64,000 bases of DNA. It comes from Platynereis dumerilii. Its lineage: Eukaryota > Annelida > Polychaeta > Phyllodocida > Nereididae. The notes under the pieces are model-generated. The model was not told the origin of the DNA. It did no database searches and worked only from the letters and a program-made list of their open reading frames with translations. The position numbers were made by a program, and so were the translations under genes. The stretch spans positions 60,689,514 to 60,753,513 of the forward strand of contig JAPTHN010000005.1 of NCBI GenBank assembly GCA_026936325.1, written 5' to 3'. Below, piece by piece: positions 13,244 through 25,071 of this stretch (the first letter of the stretch is position 1; each line of letters opens with the position of its first letter).

Positions 13244-14321
13244 CACTGGTCAACGATGATTTTGCTACCTGAGGAAAAATACACTGTACCTCTATAAACC
13301 TAAATCTAAAATCAGGATTGCTCCAGAACGTCTAGATGCCCATGCCAATATTTGGTAGACAAGCAGGCGTGAGAGTAATTCATGTGTAAAAGAAATGTGT
13401 TTTAAGCTATTAAAATTTAGATTTAGAAATTATTTTAGCATTTGTAAAGATGATGTTAATATCTTGAATCTAAATATGACCTAATTGTTTGTTCAGACTT
13501 CTCAAACTGCAAGTATTTGAGGGTAAGAGGTGCCAGAAATAGGCATGTTTTATTAAGTAAGCTCTGGTTGGTTTATAACTATTTCAAGAAATTTTGAATG
13601 TCCATTTTTAAATGCTCAGGAGAATGTATATGCCCAAAGTTATGTCAAATCACACTCCACCTCCAGTAGCTCAGACTCTGAAGGGACTGCTTGATCATCA
13701 TTAAAGAAGGGGTTATGTGAACCACATAAATTGTTGCAAATTTGATGATTTAATTCTCCGCGATTTGATTTCTTCTTTACAGAAACTGTTGGTTTGAGCA
13801 AAATAGTATGGAAAACTGTTAAAACCTCCACAATTTTAGGCACTGATCTACACATTGGCTGAGGGTGGCTCTGTGGGCAGTGTAGTTGAATTAGAGTGTG
13901 GTATTTGGAATTATATCTGCATTACTTGACCCTTCCAACCAGAACATTTTAATTTCAAATTTATTGGATCTCATTTTTCATTAATTTTTTTAATTTTTAT
14001 TCTTCATAAAAAATCCAATCATCATAAGAAATTACTTAGATAAGTTTTTCTTACACCAAGAAACTAAAATTTATCAGTAGGAGTTGCACATTAGCTATCT
14101 TCATATCTCCAAACGGGAAAATACTGAACAATAACAATTTTGCAAAGAATCGCCCATTTCTAAAGCCTTTCAACCTAAAATGTTTGTATATGGACAAGTC
14201 TGATTGAAATACGTTCTGGAGAAATTCTGATTTCACATTTGGAATCAGCATGCTCGTATTAGGTTTATAGAGGTATTTTCCCTCAGGTAGCAGACGGGAA
14301 TTTTTTTTTTGTTAACCAGTG
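13244..14321. mobile_element. Harbinger-like MITE with TAA target duplication
   Basis: The ends read CACTGGTCAAC... and the inverse GTTAACCAGTG. They share about 60 bp of inverted repeat, including TGCTACCTGAGG and CCTCTATAAACCTAA, plus a further matching subterminal block with CTCCAGAACGT. TAA flanks both sides (13241-13243 and 14322-14324). A 3-bp TAA/TTA target fits PIF/Harbinger. The short frame at 13640-13855 is not recognisable, so I call it non-autonomous. It sits inside the family-C SINE. Confidence 0.8.
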
Positions 14322-16248
14322 TAATATATCACTGCAAAGTGCAGTGGAGCACGGTGTCTCTGTGAATATAGCACTATGTAAATGCTGTATAATAATAATA
14401 ATTGTAATAGCTAGCTTACTTTCTCTTTTTTTAATATTTTAAACAAAAGTGTCTCTTGAAGACTTTCAATTCTGATGCAGAAAAGCAAATTCAAGATTTC
14501 ATGGTATGAAAGTCAATGCAAATAAAAACTATTGTTGTGTTAAATTCTCAGAAAGTGTGAATTGATTCCTGCCATCTTGCTTGATTCCTACATACTGACA
14601 GCATGCTTCTACATCTTCAAAACACAACAACATGTTTGTTCACTGGCAAGATGAGAACCTCTGATGGTTAATTTAAATGTCTTTACAAGTCTTAAACTCT
14701 CCTAAAAGTTACCAGGCACAAAGATGTTGCCTTTCTTAACCTTATTATATTTCTCAGTAATTCTATTTTGCCAAAGGAAAATTAAATCATGTCCATAAAG
14801 GGAACATGTTGTTCAAAAACAAATACTTGTTGTTCTTGTGTTTTCGACATATACACTTAATACTTAAGTATCAGAATGGAGTTACTGTATGTGCATTACT
14901 GCCATATGATAATTACACATACAGTCTGTCCCTTTGATAAAATAAAGAGAGGACTGTCGCACTGTGAAACTGGTACTTCATGTGTCATCATGCTGATGAT
15001 TTTTCATGATCATACCCGATACTTTTAATGTAAATTTGATTTAAGGAGACTTATCCTGCTTGTTGGTGACAACAAAACGAAAGAATTATGCATCTGATTT
15101 TCACTCTAAAATCGTTTATGACAAGTCAAATGGTCTTATCTTGATCATGACATACTCATCAAACAGCCTCTACGTTTCCGTTGCAGAAAAGATGACGTTT
15201 CATTGGCTATCATGAGTTACAAAGTGCATTTATCACAGTGAACTGGTCCTCATTTTTTCTGTATCAAAGCGACAGACTGTAAATAACTACCTTTTGGAAA
15301 TGAATGTCTATGCATTCATAATAAAAGCTTTTCATTATTTTTGCTGAGGGATTGCACAAGCAGCGTGAAAGATATGACATTGGCTTGGGATGTTTTGCAA
15401 TGTTTCACGATGTTGTAAAATAACCTCAATTTCATGTTCACGTTGTGGCAATACAACTTCCTAAATACATTTCTATGTGACCAACAGGTGAGTCGACCAA
15501 ATTGCACAAATTAGAAATTTTGTCTGTACGTCATGCGGCCCTTTTGTTGGAAAATAAGGATTAAAGATGAAATGTTTCATGAGAAAGAAAAAGACGGGAT
15601 AAGAAAAATTAGTTGCTTTTACTATCCTCTTGTCCTTGTGTCTTTTTGCAAGATTTGTTGCATAACAGCCTGCGGCATGCAACTTGATATGAAAATCAGA
15701 TGTAGGCAAAATTGCTTTAAATAACAATTAAGGATAATTTACCCACTTACCTCCTTTCTTTCTGAGGAAGTATCACCTCTTTGTGACGGAATTATTCAGA
15801 AGCAGTTTTGCCTATTTAAAGGAAGCCACCTTTTTCAAGATTTAATAGTGAGCCTAATTAGCAAATGCAACACCACTATTCACTTTGTTTTGCAGCAGTT
15901 CCTTGTGGCGGCAATTTTTTCTTATTATCACTCTTGTCTTTCCAGAACATCAAAAGGAACAAACTCAGCCTGCGTGTGATTCTGTCAAGATTGGTACAAT
16001 TATGTTTTTTATTTTTTCTGTCGCTCCCATAAAATTCAACTCTAATTGACTCAGATCTCTGTCACAAAGAAGACTATTAAAGTTTCTAAGTTCAGTGTAT
16101 CACACTGTTCTCTAGATTAATATGATATTTTTCATATGAAGATGGTAGTCATATAATCACGAGATGTTCCACAAAACGTCTGTTATCTTGATGTGGCTAA
16201 GAATGGGTGGTGAATAGACATGACATATCGTAATGCCAGAAAAATGCT

Positions 16249-17129
16249 TAGAGTAGTGGGGGGCATGCAGACCCCCTTAACTTCAAGGTGCGATTTGACC
16301 TACTTTTAGTAGTAGATTATTTAAATGCCTATGCTGTCAGGAAGGGATCACTTGACTCTACCTATAGCTAGTGAAACAAACGTCTACCAATTTTAATAAG
16401 GGAGTTACGGCCCTTCTTGTAAAAAATTTAAAATGGCCTTCCTACCCTACCCATCGGGCAAGAAGCCCCCCTGTTATAATCAGCTTGAAAGTTATTTTTT
16501 GGTGTTACTCTATCATTTTTAAGGAATTCTGTTCACTTTTTCTGAATTTCAGAATATTTCTGTTCATACATTCATTTTTCAATATTTTTTGCCCTGTTTC
16601 AATTTCGACAAAATTTTTCTTTTTTAATTGGCTGATCTAACAAGGTTTGAGTTAAAGTACACATTATTAAATGGTTCCTGAAGCTGCTTCGAGGCCACAG
16701 TGAAGGGGGCCTCATGCCCCATACCATTGTGGGGCCTCTTGCCCCAAACACACATATTTTAATTTGTCCTCTATATTTTGAACTAAAATGCAAAAAACAT
16801 GATCCAAATCATATTAATATGATGGTCATAATTGACATAAAGTGAAGCAATGCAGATATCCATTACACTTTTAAAAATTTCCAAAGTTATTTCTGACAAC
16901 CACTTTCAAAGAATTAATCAAAGTTACAAAAACCATGCACCCTTTTTTTGTTTCTTTATTTACTACTATGGTTTGGTGCTGCTTGCCCTACACATTTGTG
17001 ATGTAACCTAAAAAGCCTCTAGCTTCAATCCTATCAATAAGAAAAAGCACCAAAAATGTAGGTTTAGATATAACCCTGGGGAGGGGGGGGCTCTCACCCA
17101 ACCCGGGCTTCTTGCCCCAACCTACTCTA
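16249..17129. mobile_element. Unclassified palindromic-ended element (TAGAGTAG ends)
   Basis: The ends TAGAGTAG (16249-16256) and CTACTCTA (17122-17129) are followed inward by G/C-rich GGGGCA/TGCCCC-type sequence. TGC/ATGC occurs on both flanks. Copy 1 of the tandem unit reads through near 3020 (ATGCCTATTATTGAAA) without this 881 bp. The interior repeats AAGAAGCCCCCC/CTTGCCCC-like words. No coding capacity was recognised. Confidence 0.6.
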
Positions 17130-17348
17130 TGCACATTATTGAAATTCTTTTGATTTTTTCCAGGATAGTGACATCATACATTGCATGATAAACAAGGAAA
17201 ATTTTAGTATTCATGAATGTATAAGAAAGGTGAGTTTCTAGAAATTATTTATGCCTAGTGTAAGAATGCTTGTGTAAGTGGTTTCTTTCAGCAAGCTTGC
17301 AGAAATTTTTTGTTGGCCTTACTGTACTCTGGCAAACCTGCAGTGCAC

Positions 17349-17555
17349 ACTGTAAAATTTGAATTTTCAGTCAGTTTAAATGATTGAGGTAGATGGTTGC
17401 ACAATTCATTTGAGCTAAGATGTAGCTTGTTTTTTAAAGTTATGACAACAGAAACATTGTCACAACTCAAAACAATAAGCTATGTTGGCTCAAACAAATT
17501 GTGCAACTATCTCACTCAATCATATGAGCTGACTCAAAATTTAAAATTTTACAGT
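17349..17555. mobile_element. 207-bp hairpin MITE, ends ACTGTAAAATTT
   Basis: The whole element is a near-continuous imperfect hairpin with arms of about 95 bp. ACTGTAAAATTT opens it and AAATTTTACAGT closes it. Inner blocks also pair, such as GGTTGCACAATT with AATTGTGCAAC. It is flanked by GCAC on both sides (17345-17348 and 17556-17559). Copies 1 and 2 of the tandem unit have the uninterrupted AGTGCACCCA site (near 3235 and 8430). A 4-bp target leaves the superfamily open. Confidence 0.8.
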
Positions 17556-18305
17556 GCACCAATAATTATCTACTATCTCCTACACAAGAACTTGTTTGAT
17601 CGGAGATAATGCAAACCAATCTGGGTCTGGTGCCATCAATGTGTATTTTCCCAGAACAACAATGGATAACATCTTGTGATTATATGACTAGCTACCATCT
17701 TCATATGACAAAATATGAACTTCTCCACACAATGGAGTTGTTAGCTTAAAGATGCAATGGCAGCAAGTAAATAATTATGTCATGTACCGTATGTAGCATG
17801 GCAAGTTTGCTTGGCTTCTGATTGACAAAGTGCAGGTTTGATCTAAGCTTTGGATCGTAAAGTCGTCACTTCTTTTTTTCATTTGTACAGAAATTGTAAA
17901 AAATGTTAATTCTTTTCTGCACAGAAACAGAACCCTGTTGATATACCTTACCAACAGACAGACTGCAATGGAAGCCACAGAGATGAGAGCATATGCCTCT
18001 CACACAGATTTGTGTTTAGAAAGCATTCATCAAAATGTAGGGCACATACTTCAAGTCCCAGCAGAATCTGTGAATTTCTGACTAGTCACACTTGGTCTTG
18101 CCAAATCTGTCAACTTCCTAAAGGAATTCCACCTTTCAACTGTTATCAAGTAGGAGATGACTGGAACCTATGACAAGAATACATTAGATGCTGTCAGAGA
18201 TGCTGCTGGACATTATGGACGCCAGTGAGCAATGGTGCTTTATAACTGACAACTTGGTGACTTATTGGACAATTCTTATATATTTGCAGCTGCAATGTTG
18301 TTGTA

Positions 18306-18372
18306 TAGGAGACAGAGACAGAGAGAGAGAGAGAGAGACAGAGAGAGAGATAGAGAAAGAGTGAAGAGAAAA
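18306..18372. repeat. (GA)n/(GACA)n microsatellite
   Basis: A run of GAGAGA/GACAGA just beyond the truncated end of tandem copy 3. Confidence 0.85.
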
Positions 18373-18744
18373 AGTACTTATTTGAAAAGGGCTCACTGTG
18401 CCGCTCACACACCGATTCCCTAGCCCTCTTGGGCTTACAATTCAGTTCAAAATTATACAAAAATGACAAATTTAGGGTTGATATAACTAATTAAAATAAA
18501 TTAGCTGCAAGAATGTTTTATCCATATTTTCACAAAGGTCGACAAAATAGGATAATGTAGTGTAATGTATATAACTTATGAAAAAATCTGTGCATAAATT
18601 CCCCGATTCCTTCTGACTTTAAATGGATCCATGAGATTTTGTAAAATGCATTAAAGAATCACCAGAATTTGGCAAGAAATTCACTCCCATTCCAACTGGT
18701 CATGCACTGATTCGTCCAGGTTATTCACCACGAGAACTGCCAAA

Positions 18745-18830
18745 AACTGATAATCGCTGCCAATGGCTGGATCCAGGGTTCGACTTCAGCTGTTGCTGGG
18801 TGACCTGGGTCTATGTCAGACAGCCCTGAA
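18745..18830 (+). mobile_element. Fragment of the tRNA-Gly-like SINE (family B)
   Basis: CGCTGCCAATGGCTGGATCC, then a B box AGGGTTCGACTTC and a GGGTGACCTGGGTCTATGT stretch, line up with the better copy at 63722. The A-box half is missing or degraded. Confidence 0.6.
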
Positions 18831-20145
18831 ATGCTGGTATGAGATTGGCTGACATTGGTGTCGTATGGTATAAATTACAATATCAATTTGTAAATTCTCG
18901 AAAATAAAGCGCATAAACTTGCACAGGAAAGGACAATCAGTAGTTCACAGGCAATTATCATGGAATCCAATGTGACTTTCCATATAAATTTGAGTGGACA
19001 TGCCTTCATGCTGACAGATGCGTTTTAGGTGAGAACGAAAATTGGGCAATTTTCCTATTCATAATCTTCAAGGAGAATCAATTTGAAATTGAATAATTCA
19101 TTTTTCATTTATTAGTGACAAACTTTTAATTAATAAAAATGCGTAAAATTAAATAAAACTAAAAATAAATGACACAAGAACCCGAGGAACAAATCGAAAT
19201 AAATATTAAACGAAGGGAAGGTGTTGCCATAACAAACTTTAAAGAACGCCTTTCATTTTTTGCCACCATTTTTCTTTATAAAGCCTTCTTCTTAATTCTT
19301 CAAAGTTTGTGTTTAACTGGGCATTCATAATGTAACCCAATGCCCCACGAATTTGATGCTGATTCCAAGAATTGATATGACATTCAGGAAGAGCCCTGGG
19401 TTCAATGGGAATTTGAAATTTGATAAGTGAAACATTAAACACATTTAAAGAAACTTTACAAAGAATGAAATTGAAATCAAAGGATTAATTTTTTGGGTAA
19501 TTAAATAATTTGTTTGCATCAAAATTCAGCAACAACAAAAAATAGATTGAGGTATTGAAATAAACAATCCCGTTACCTTGATACAACACGCTGGGCGAAT
19601 AAACAAAGAAAATGTCGTTTCCAAACCTAATTGCACCAACTTTCTCTCGCTATACATATTGTAGCTGACGTGATTCACAAAAGATGATTATTGTTCGATA
19701 GGTTGGGGACGAATCTAGCACCATTTTGGCCCGCAGCCCAGTTTCAAAAATTTTCACTCAATTGAACCTTGTCGGGGCAAATGGTTTCCCAGCAAAGAGG
19801 AATTTATTTTATAGTGCCCAAAGTGCAAAATTAAATGTTTTCTCGGATTGTCCAGTGCATGTTGCAGAATTATTTTTAGAAGTTGGTAAATTTTTCCGTT
19901 TTTTGATGTGCCCAACTTGATATCCCCATTTTCCTCCAAAGCACATTGATATTCAGCAAGTTTTAATTTTTTTTAAATTCAAATTTTCAGCTTTCAGAAA
20001 AGCACTTCTCCATTCGCAGTCAGAAGGTTTTAATAATTCACCACGCTGCAATATAATTTTATAGAAAGTTTAGATTCTTACTCCAAACATCAAAAAATGC
20101 TTTTCCTTTTTAATCAAACAAAATGTGACACAAATTAAACATATT

Positions 20146-20235
20146 CATATTTCTGCAAGTAAATATTTAGCTTGAAAAATGTTTTAACATATTCATATTT
20201 CTGCTAGTAAATATTTAGATTGAAAATGTTTTAAC
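20146..20235. repeat. Two 48-bp direct repeats
   Basis: AACATATTCATATTTCTGC... recurs immediately, followed both times by AAATATTTAG and a TTGAAAA(A)TGTTTT end, with a few differences. Confidence 0.8.
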
Positions 20236-22210
20236 CTTTCTGGCACTCAAAACATTTTTCAAAATGTTGCAAACTTTTAATTAAATGTAATGTGATAAAC
20301 TAAACATATACAAGCATGTAACTTGCTGTAGTATATTATTTGGCTTGAAAATGTCTGTGTATACTCTCTGGTAAGAAATTTAAGGGTTTCATGCACATAT
20401 CACAACATAATATACAGTGCAACCCCATACATTTTTCAATATACCAAACCGGCAAGAAGATTGATAATTGATGAAAAATGACAAGGAATACTGCCGGCAC
20501 AATGGGTTCCTGACAATCTATATTATATGGTGATGCCATCAAATCTTCCATATAATCAACCTGATGTTTCTATAGTTTCATCAGTAAATCACAGCCAGAT
20601 GCGAAGGCTTAGTGAGAGAAAGTTTGTTTTCCTACCGCTCAACTAAATTCAAAGAGCAGTTCAATTCGAACCACTCTCTGCATAGTTCAAACCATGAACA
20701 ATCTAACTTTCTCATTGCTTGTATGAGTTTGATACATCGCAACGAACAGTTACGAATTGCTATCCTGATAAACATACTCACTCGAGCCTGGGAAATTCGC
20801 ATTTTTTGGTGTAACATTCTTGTCAGGGCACATTGGGACGGTTATGATCACATCGCATTTTGCGGTCTGACTGCAAAAAGGTAGGTGCTGTCTAATCCTT
20901 TAAGCTATGGATTTGTGTTCTTTAGTATTGGTGATATTCATGCAAACGTTTAGTTGATCAGTGTTTTCAACATTTAATAAAACTAGTAGATGTGAAAAAC
21001 GTCCCAAAAAACTCCCAATGTGTCCCTTCCCCCTCCCTAATTTAGTGAGTAAACTAATCATATGAATTGAAGTAAATTAAAAGACAGTTTCGTTGAACTC
21101 GATCAATTTGAAATTAATTGAAGATAAGAAAATACATGGAAGTGTCTGGGCATGCAAAGGATGACCATCCGCTTGACAAAATTATGGAGCTCTGGAAAAT
21201 TTGAAGCATTGTACTGTAACTGTGCAGGTTACATTAATATGTCTCATAAAAATGGGGTCTGGTGACAGTCCTGTATGACACAAATTAACGGAGTGACAGG
21301 GTTGTGTAATGGCTGAAAGCTTTTTGAGTTGGTCCTCTCTGGAAACAGCAACCAACATGTCAGTAGAAGTCAGATAAAATAGTAAAAGAGAGTTAACCCG
21401 AAGTTGATTTACAAAAAGTAGCCTTTTTGCAACTCAGGGATCTTGAAGGGTTGTCACCAAAAGCGGCGTAACAGGAACCAAAATAGATTTTAATCAAGAC
21501 AACGTTTCCTTCCACATTTGAATGAGGGTTTCCATTTTCATTAATACGCTTTTATCCAAAAAGTCCTATATTCATATATGGAGATTTTGGATGAAAATGG
21601 GAAATATATATCCATAAGGTAATAAAACAGTGTTTTCACACTTCGTTTGTAAATTGTGTTATTTCTTTTTTCAATTTGCCTGGGATCCAAAATACTATCC
21701 CATCCCGTCTTGTAATAATTATAGCGGGCAGATCCAGAAAATGCCGGACGGGAGTGGTAACATATGGAAATGTACGAATAATAAAGGGTTAAAACACATG
21801 TGAATTTTCATAAAAGAAATATGAAAATTTAATGTAATCTAAAGCTCAGCATAATTACTTATTATACTGAGGTTGGAAAATGGAATGAAGAAAGATAGAA
21901 ACTGCTTCGAACATCATATAAGTGGGGGACCATTAGATAATCCGACGGACAGAGGTCTTGGAGTTTTCCTTGACAAGAAATTATTCATTTCAAATGCCCA
22001 TCTTAAATACTTGCTCTTTTTAAAATCAAACAACTGTTAGCTACGCCATATCAAGAAACACCCTTGGGCACATAATTTATAAGCCTAATAGGCTGTCGGC
22101 GCCGATTTCATGATATTCATGACTAAATTTATTGTATTTGCGACTGTGACTGTAATGCAGTTTTTTCAGTTTCACGGTGAACTTTCACCCATTTTGTCAT
22201 ATATAGCGTA

Positions 22211-22377
22211 CAGGGGAGGATCCAGAAAATTCCGGTGGGGGGGTCTATCGGGCTATCGCGCAACGGAACGCATAATTCGCGACATAACGCGACTGCGCGC
22301 AGATAAAATTAACATGTAAAAATATATAAATTTTGGTCTGGTAGGGGGGGGGGGATGCATCCCTGCGTCCGTCCCTG
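22211..22377. mobile_element. Short MITE, CAGGGG...CCCTG ends (copy 1)
   Basis: It starts CAGGGGAGGATCCAGAAAAT and ends CTGCGTCCGTCCCTG. The interior matches the copy at 25072-25255 closely, including ATATATAAATTTTGGTCTGG, GGATGCATCC and a CGCGACATAACGCGACTG block. The flanks do not give a clean 8-bp duplication, so the class is tentative (hAT-like ends). Confidence 0.7.
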
Positions 22378-22664
22378 TATGTGACAATCATTAGATCTCT
22401 TGGCTTGGAATTTTAAAAAAGTTCCTTGCCTAGTTTTAGAGAAATAAATAAATAATATCTAGGCCTGTCCTGAGATAAATGATAGTACCTAAGCCTGTCT
22501 TGAGATAAATGATAGACGATGGGGGGTATTTATGAAAAAGAATATTTCTTATTGTGTAGCCCAACTAAAATATATTCATAAATTCAAGAAATATAAACAA
22601 ATAAATTTATGGTAGAAATATACTAATGTAGCGATGTAGGCATGTGGTCTGACTGTATTCTGGC

Positions 22665-23931
22665 CAGTGGCGTAGCTAGAAATCCAGGAGCGGGGGGGCC
22701 AAGGGGGGGCCAGGGGTTCAACCAGGGGGGCCGACCTTTCGCGGCATTTTGGGCGCAATACAAAGTTAGAATTAATGCCGCGACACAAGCCCTCTTTACA
22801 CACGACATACGAAAATTGATGCTCTTTCTTCAGGCTAACACTTACTGCATTTACTATTTAATCTTTTTTTGGTACAAAACCACTAAATATTCTTTCTCAA
22901 TTACTTATTAAAGAGAAAATTTAAGGACTTTCCATAAAACCAGTTGGACAGAGTGCAGACTGTTGATTTGAATCATTCAATTTGTAGTTCGCACGGAATG
23001 AGAGGACAGTTAGTTTCGAAAATAGCACGTACTAATTCGTAATGCTGATGACCCTAATGATCATTTTTGGGTTGGGCTGTACTTACTTTTGAAGGAGCAT
23101 GGCCCGTATCTAGACAACGATTCCCCGATACAACATTGATCACCATGCCTGTAAAATGTATACATAAAGAAGAAAACCACAAGGGACAATCAAGGGTGCA
23201 TGCAACAATGCCTTGATACAAGTTGGAATGGTCTCATGAAATGAATTTTTTTATCTGGTCATAGTAAAAACTAATAGTGATTGCCAGAAATGACACAAAT
23301 TCCAAAAATATGGGGAAATTCCATGCAACTCATGAAAAGTTGAGCAGTTTGTACAAAATTTAATCACTCTGGTTAATCAGTCCTTTCAAAGGCGCAATAT
23401 TTATTAGCTCAACAAAGGCAAGGCAAAGATTTCTTCAAATCACGAAATTTTTGATGTTGCATGGAACTGCTATCTAGATACATAGGCATACTGTAGGGGG
23501 GAGGGGTAAAAATTGGGAAACATTAAGGTTTGAGGCAAAAGGCTTCAGGTAGATTACTAAATAAACATTATTAAAAACCAACGGTTTCAACGAGATTTCT
23601 TTTGAAATAGTATTAAATCTCGATCTTGAAAATTAGGGCAAATGTCTCTAGGCTGCCCTAAAAAGTTTGGAGGCAGGTACGTCTATTCAAAGAAAACAAA
23701 ACAATTTTAAAATGCTTTAGAACTTTATAAGGGCAAGTGTCATAGGCCTACTGGTAAGAATAAAGGATTAAGTGAGCCCAGGCCCAGGTCACAAAGACGG
23801 AAGTGCTCTGTTAAAATATTTTTTCAAATTTCTCAAATCTGAAATGGGGGGGCCAGTGGGGGGGGTGCACTTATCCATTTGGGGCCTTGGCCCCCCAGCC
23901 CCCCCCCCCCCCCCCCATAGCTACGCCACTG
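22665..23931. mobile_element. hAT element (non-autonomous) with perfect 8-bp target duplication
   Basis: It starts CAGTGGCGTAGCTA and ends TAGCTACGCCACTG, exact inverses, flanked by ATTCTGGC at 22657-22664 and 23932-23939. G-rich on the left (GGGGGGGCC) and C-rich on the right. It is 1267 bp with no transposase frame recognised. A perfect target duplication suggests a young insertion. Confidence 0.9.
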
Positions 23932-24420
23932 ATTCTGGCAGAGATTGGATTTGGAAGTTCTCACAACCTCTCCTGACTGCTGCAAGGAACACCAGGTGGC
24001 ATTGTATATTTCCATTAGTTTTAAAGCTCCACCTGGCATCCAGGCATTGAAGAAGAACTTCTAAGTCTGAAACACACAGGTATGGACCATCAACATCTTT
24101 TCTTGGTGAAGTAACATAATCTTTGGGGCATGGTTTACGCTTTGTAAATTAAAAAATCAGTGGAAGCATCTAGATTTAACCATTAAAAAACCTGTTGAAT
24201 ACTTAAATAATTTTATGACGCCGATTTACATTTTACAGAGATATGACAGGGAACACAACATGTGAACGATACTTCAAACATCAACCTCGATGGCCTCGGA
24301 CACACCTTTCAAATACAAATAATTGTTGTACAAAGGCGAATATTACCTGAACATGTAGTTAAATTTCCTAAAATTTTGGTATGGGCCAACATTAGAAGTT
24401 GCTGTGCATTATATTAACGG

Positions 24421-24569
24421 CAAGACATATCTAGAAAAGTCCTAGAGGGAGATTACATCAGGCCTAAATATGTGGCATTCCGCGGCATTCCCTATCTCTT
24501 CCATGTTAATTTTTGGCCTGGGGGGGGGGGGGGGCATGGCCCAATGGCCCTCCCCTAAATTCGCCACTG
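24421..24569 (-). mobile_element. hAT-type MITE, same family as 42415-42559, reverse orientation
   Basis: The right end is AATTCGCCACTG. The interior, read on the minus strand (GGGCCATGCCCC, then CCAAAAATTAACATGGAAGA), matches the element at 42415. The flanks are TTAACGGC on both sides (24414-24421 and 24570-24577). The left end has decayed (CAAGACATATCTAG). Confidence 0.65.
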
Positions 24570-24889
24570 TTAACGGCGGTACAGCGTGCTGCATCATTGA
24601 ATAATGCAGGAATGCACAAGAAAAGATTAGGGTCGATACTAAGCTCTGCTCTGCTAATCTATACATTTTCAATAGGCCTAATCATATTTTAGTAGGCTAA
24701 CAATCCTACCGAGTCTAGAGTTGAGAACAGCACTTGAATTCATTCAACTTTGGTGGATATGAGATCAAATCACTTGTAAAACTGACAAGGCTTGACATGT
24801 TTTTAGACACAGAGAGCAGGATAGACAAACTCTGGATAACTGGATAATCCACAGCTAAAAATAGCCCAGCCAACTGTGACAAAGGTTTA

Positions 24890-24897
24890 TGACGTCA
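24890..24897. promoter_or_regulatory. Perfect CRE-like palindrome TGACGTCA
   Basis: The full CREB/ATF consensus lies 1.27 kb upstream of the start codon at 26165. About 90 bases further on is a donor-like AGAACAG|GTATTC (near 24990). This could be the promoter and untranslated first exon of that gene, since its first coding exon opens right after a splice acceptor. The placement is inference. Confidence 0.35.
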
Positions 24898-25071
24898 TGA
24901 ACTCATTGTTGTTATTTGATGTCAAATTTTGATTCAAGTTCAACAGTGAGGGAGTCATTGAGAAGATTAGACTGAACAGCTTTCAGAACAGGTATTCTTT
25001 ACTAATTCTATAAAGAAATCATACAGATATGGGTCAGGTCTATCTTCTTACCTGGGCTGGTACCATGGCCT

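Larger units (their letters stand above)
12944..14402 (+). mobile_element. tRNA-derived SINE (family C), split by a MITE
   Basis: The element begins with three perfect tandem 25-bp units (12944-13018) and continues into a tRNA-like head with an A-box-like TAGCCTAATGG and GTTAGAGCGC. The B box is degenerate. A body follows to 13243. A Harbinger-like MITE then interrupts it (13244-14321). The SINE resumes with TATAGCACTATGTAAATGC and ends in an ATA-rich tail at about 14388-14402. The tandem unit continues on both sides (matching about 1040). Confidence 0.65.
10018..18200 (+). repeat. Copy 3 of the tandem non-coding duplication, heavily interrupted and 3'-truncated
   Basis: The same landmarks continue through this stretch but are split by private insertions: a LINE (10796-12899), a SINE (12944-14402) that itself contains a MITE (13244-14321), an 881-bp element (16249-17129) and a hairpin MITE (17349-17555). 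The unit resumes after each one, for example at about 12900 with a block like the one at about 1008, and at 15760 with the TGAGGAAGTATCACC block. Homology ends near 18200, just after the ACATTAGATGCTG block that matches 3810 and 9050. The last part of the unit is therefore missing here. Confidence 0.75.
18470..22210. other. Intergenic stretch, no recognised gene
   Basis: This stretch contains a SINE-B fragment (18745-18830), an AT-rich tract (about 19050-20350) and a pair of 48-bp direct repeats (20146-20235). Short open frames at 19239-19442 (minus), 19169-19330 (plus), 19754-19939 (minus) and 20612-20884 (plus) resemble nothing I recognise and lack supporting splice structure. The 20612 frame does end at a donor-like AAAAAG|GTAGGT. 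Confidence 0.5.

Noticed and set aside
20612-20884. 90-aa frame ending near a donor-like GTAGGT
   Set aside because: No acceptor or partner exon found, no recognisable domain. Open frames of this size are expected by chance.
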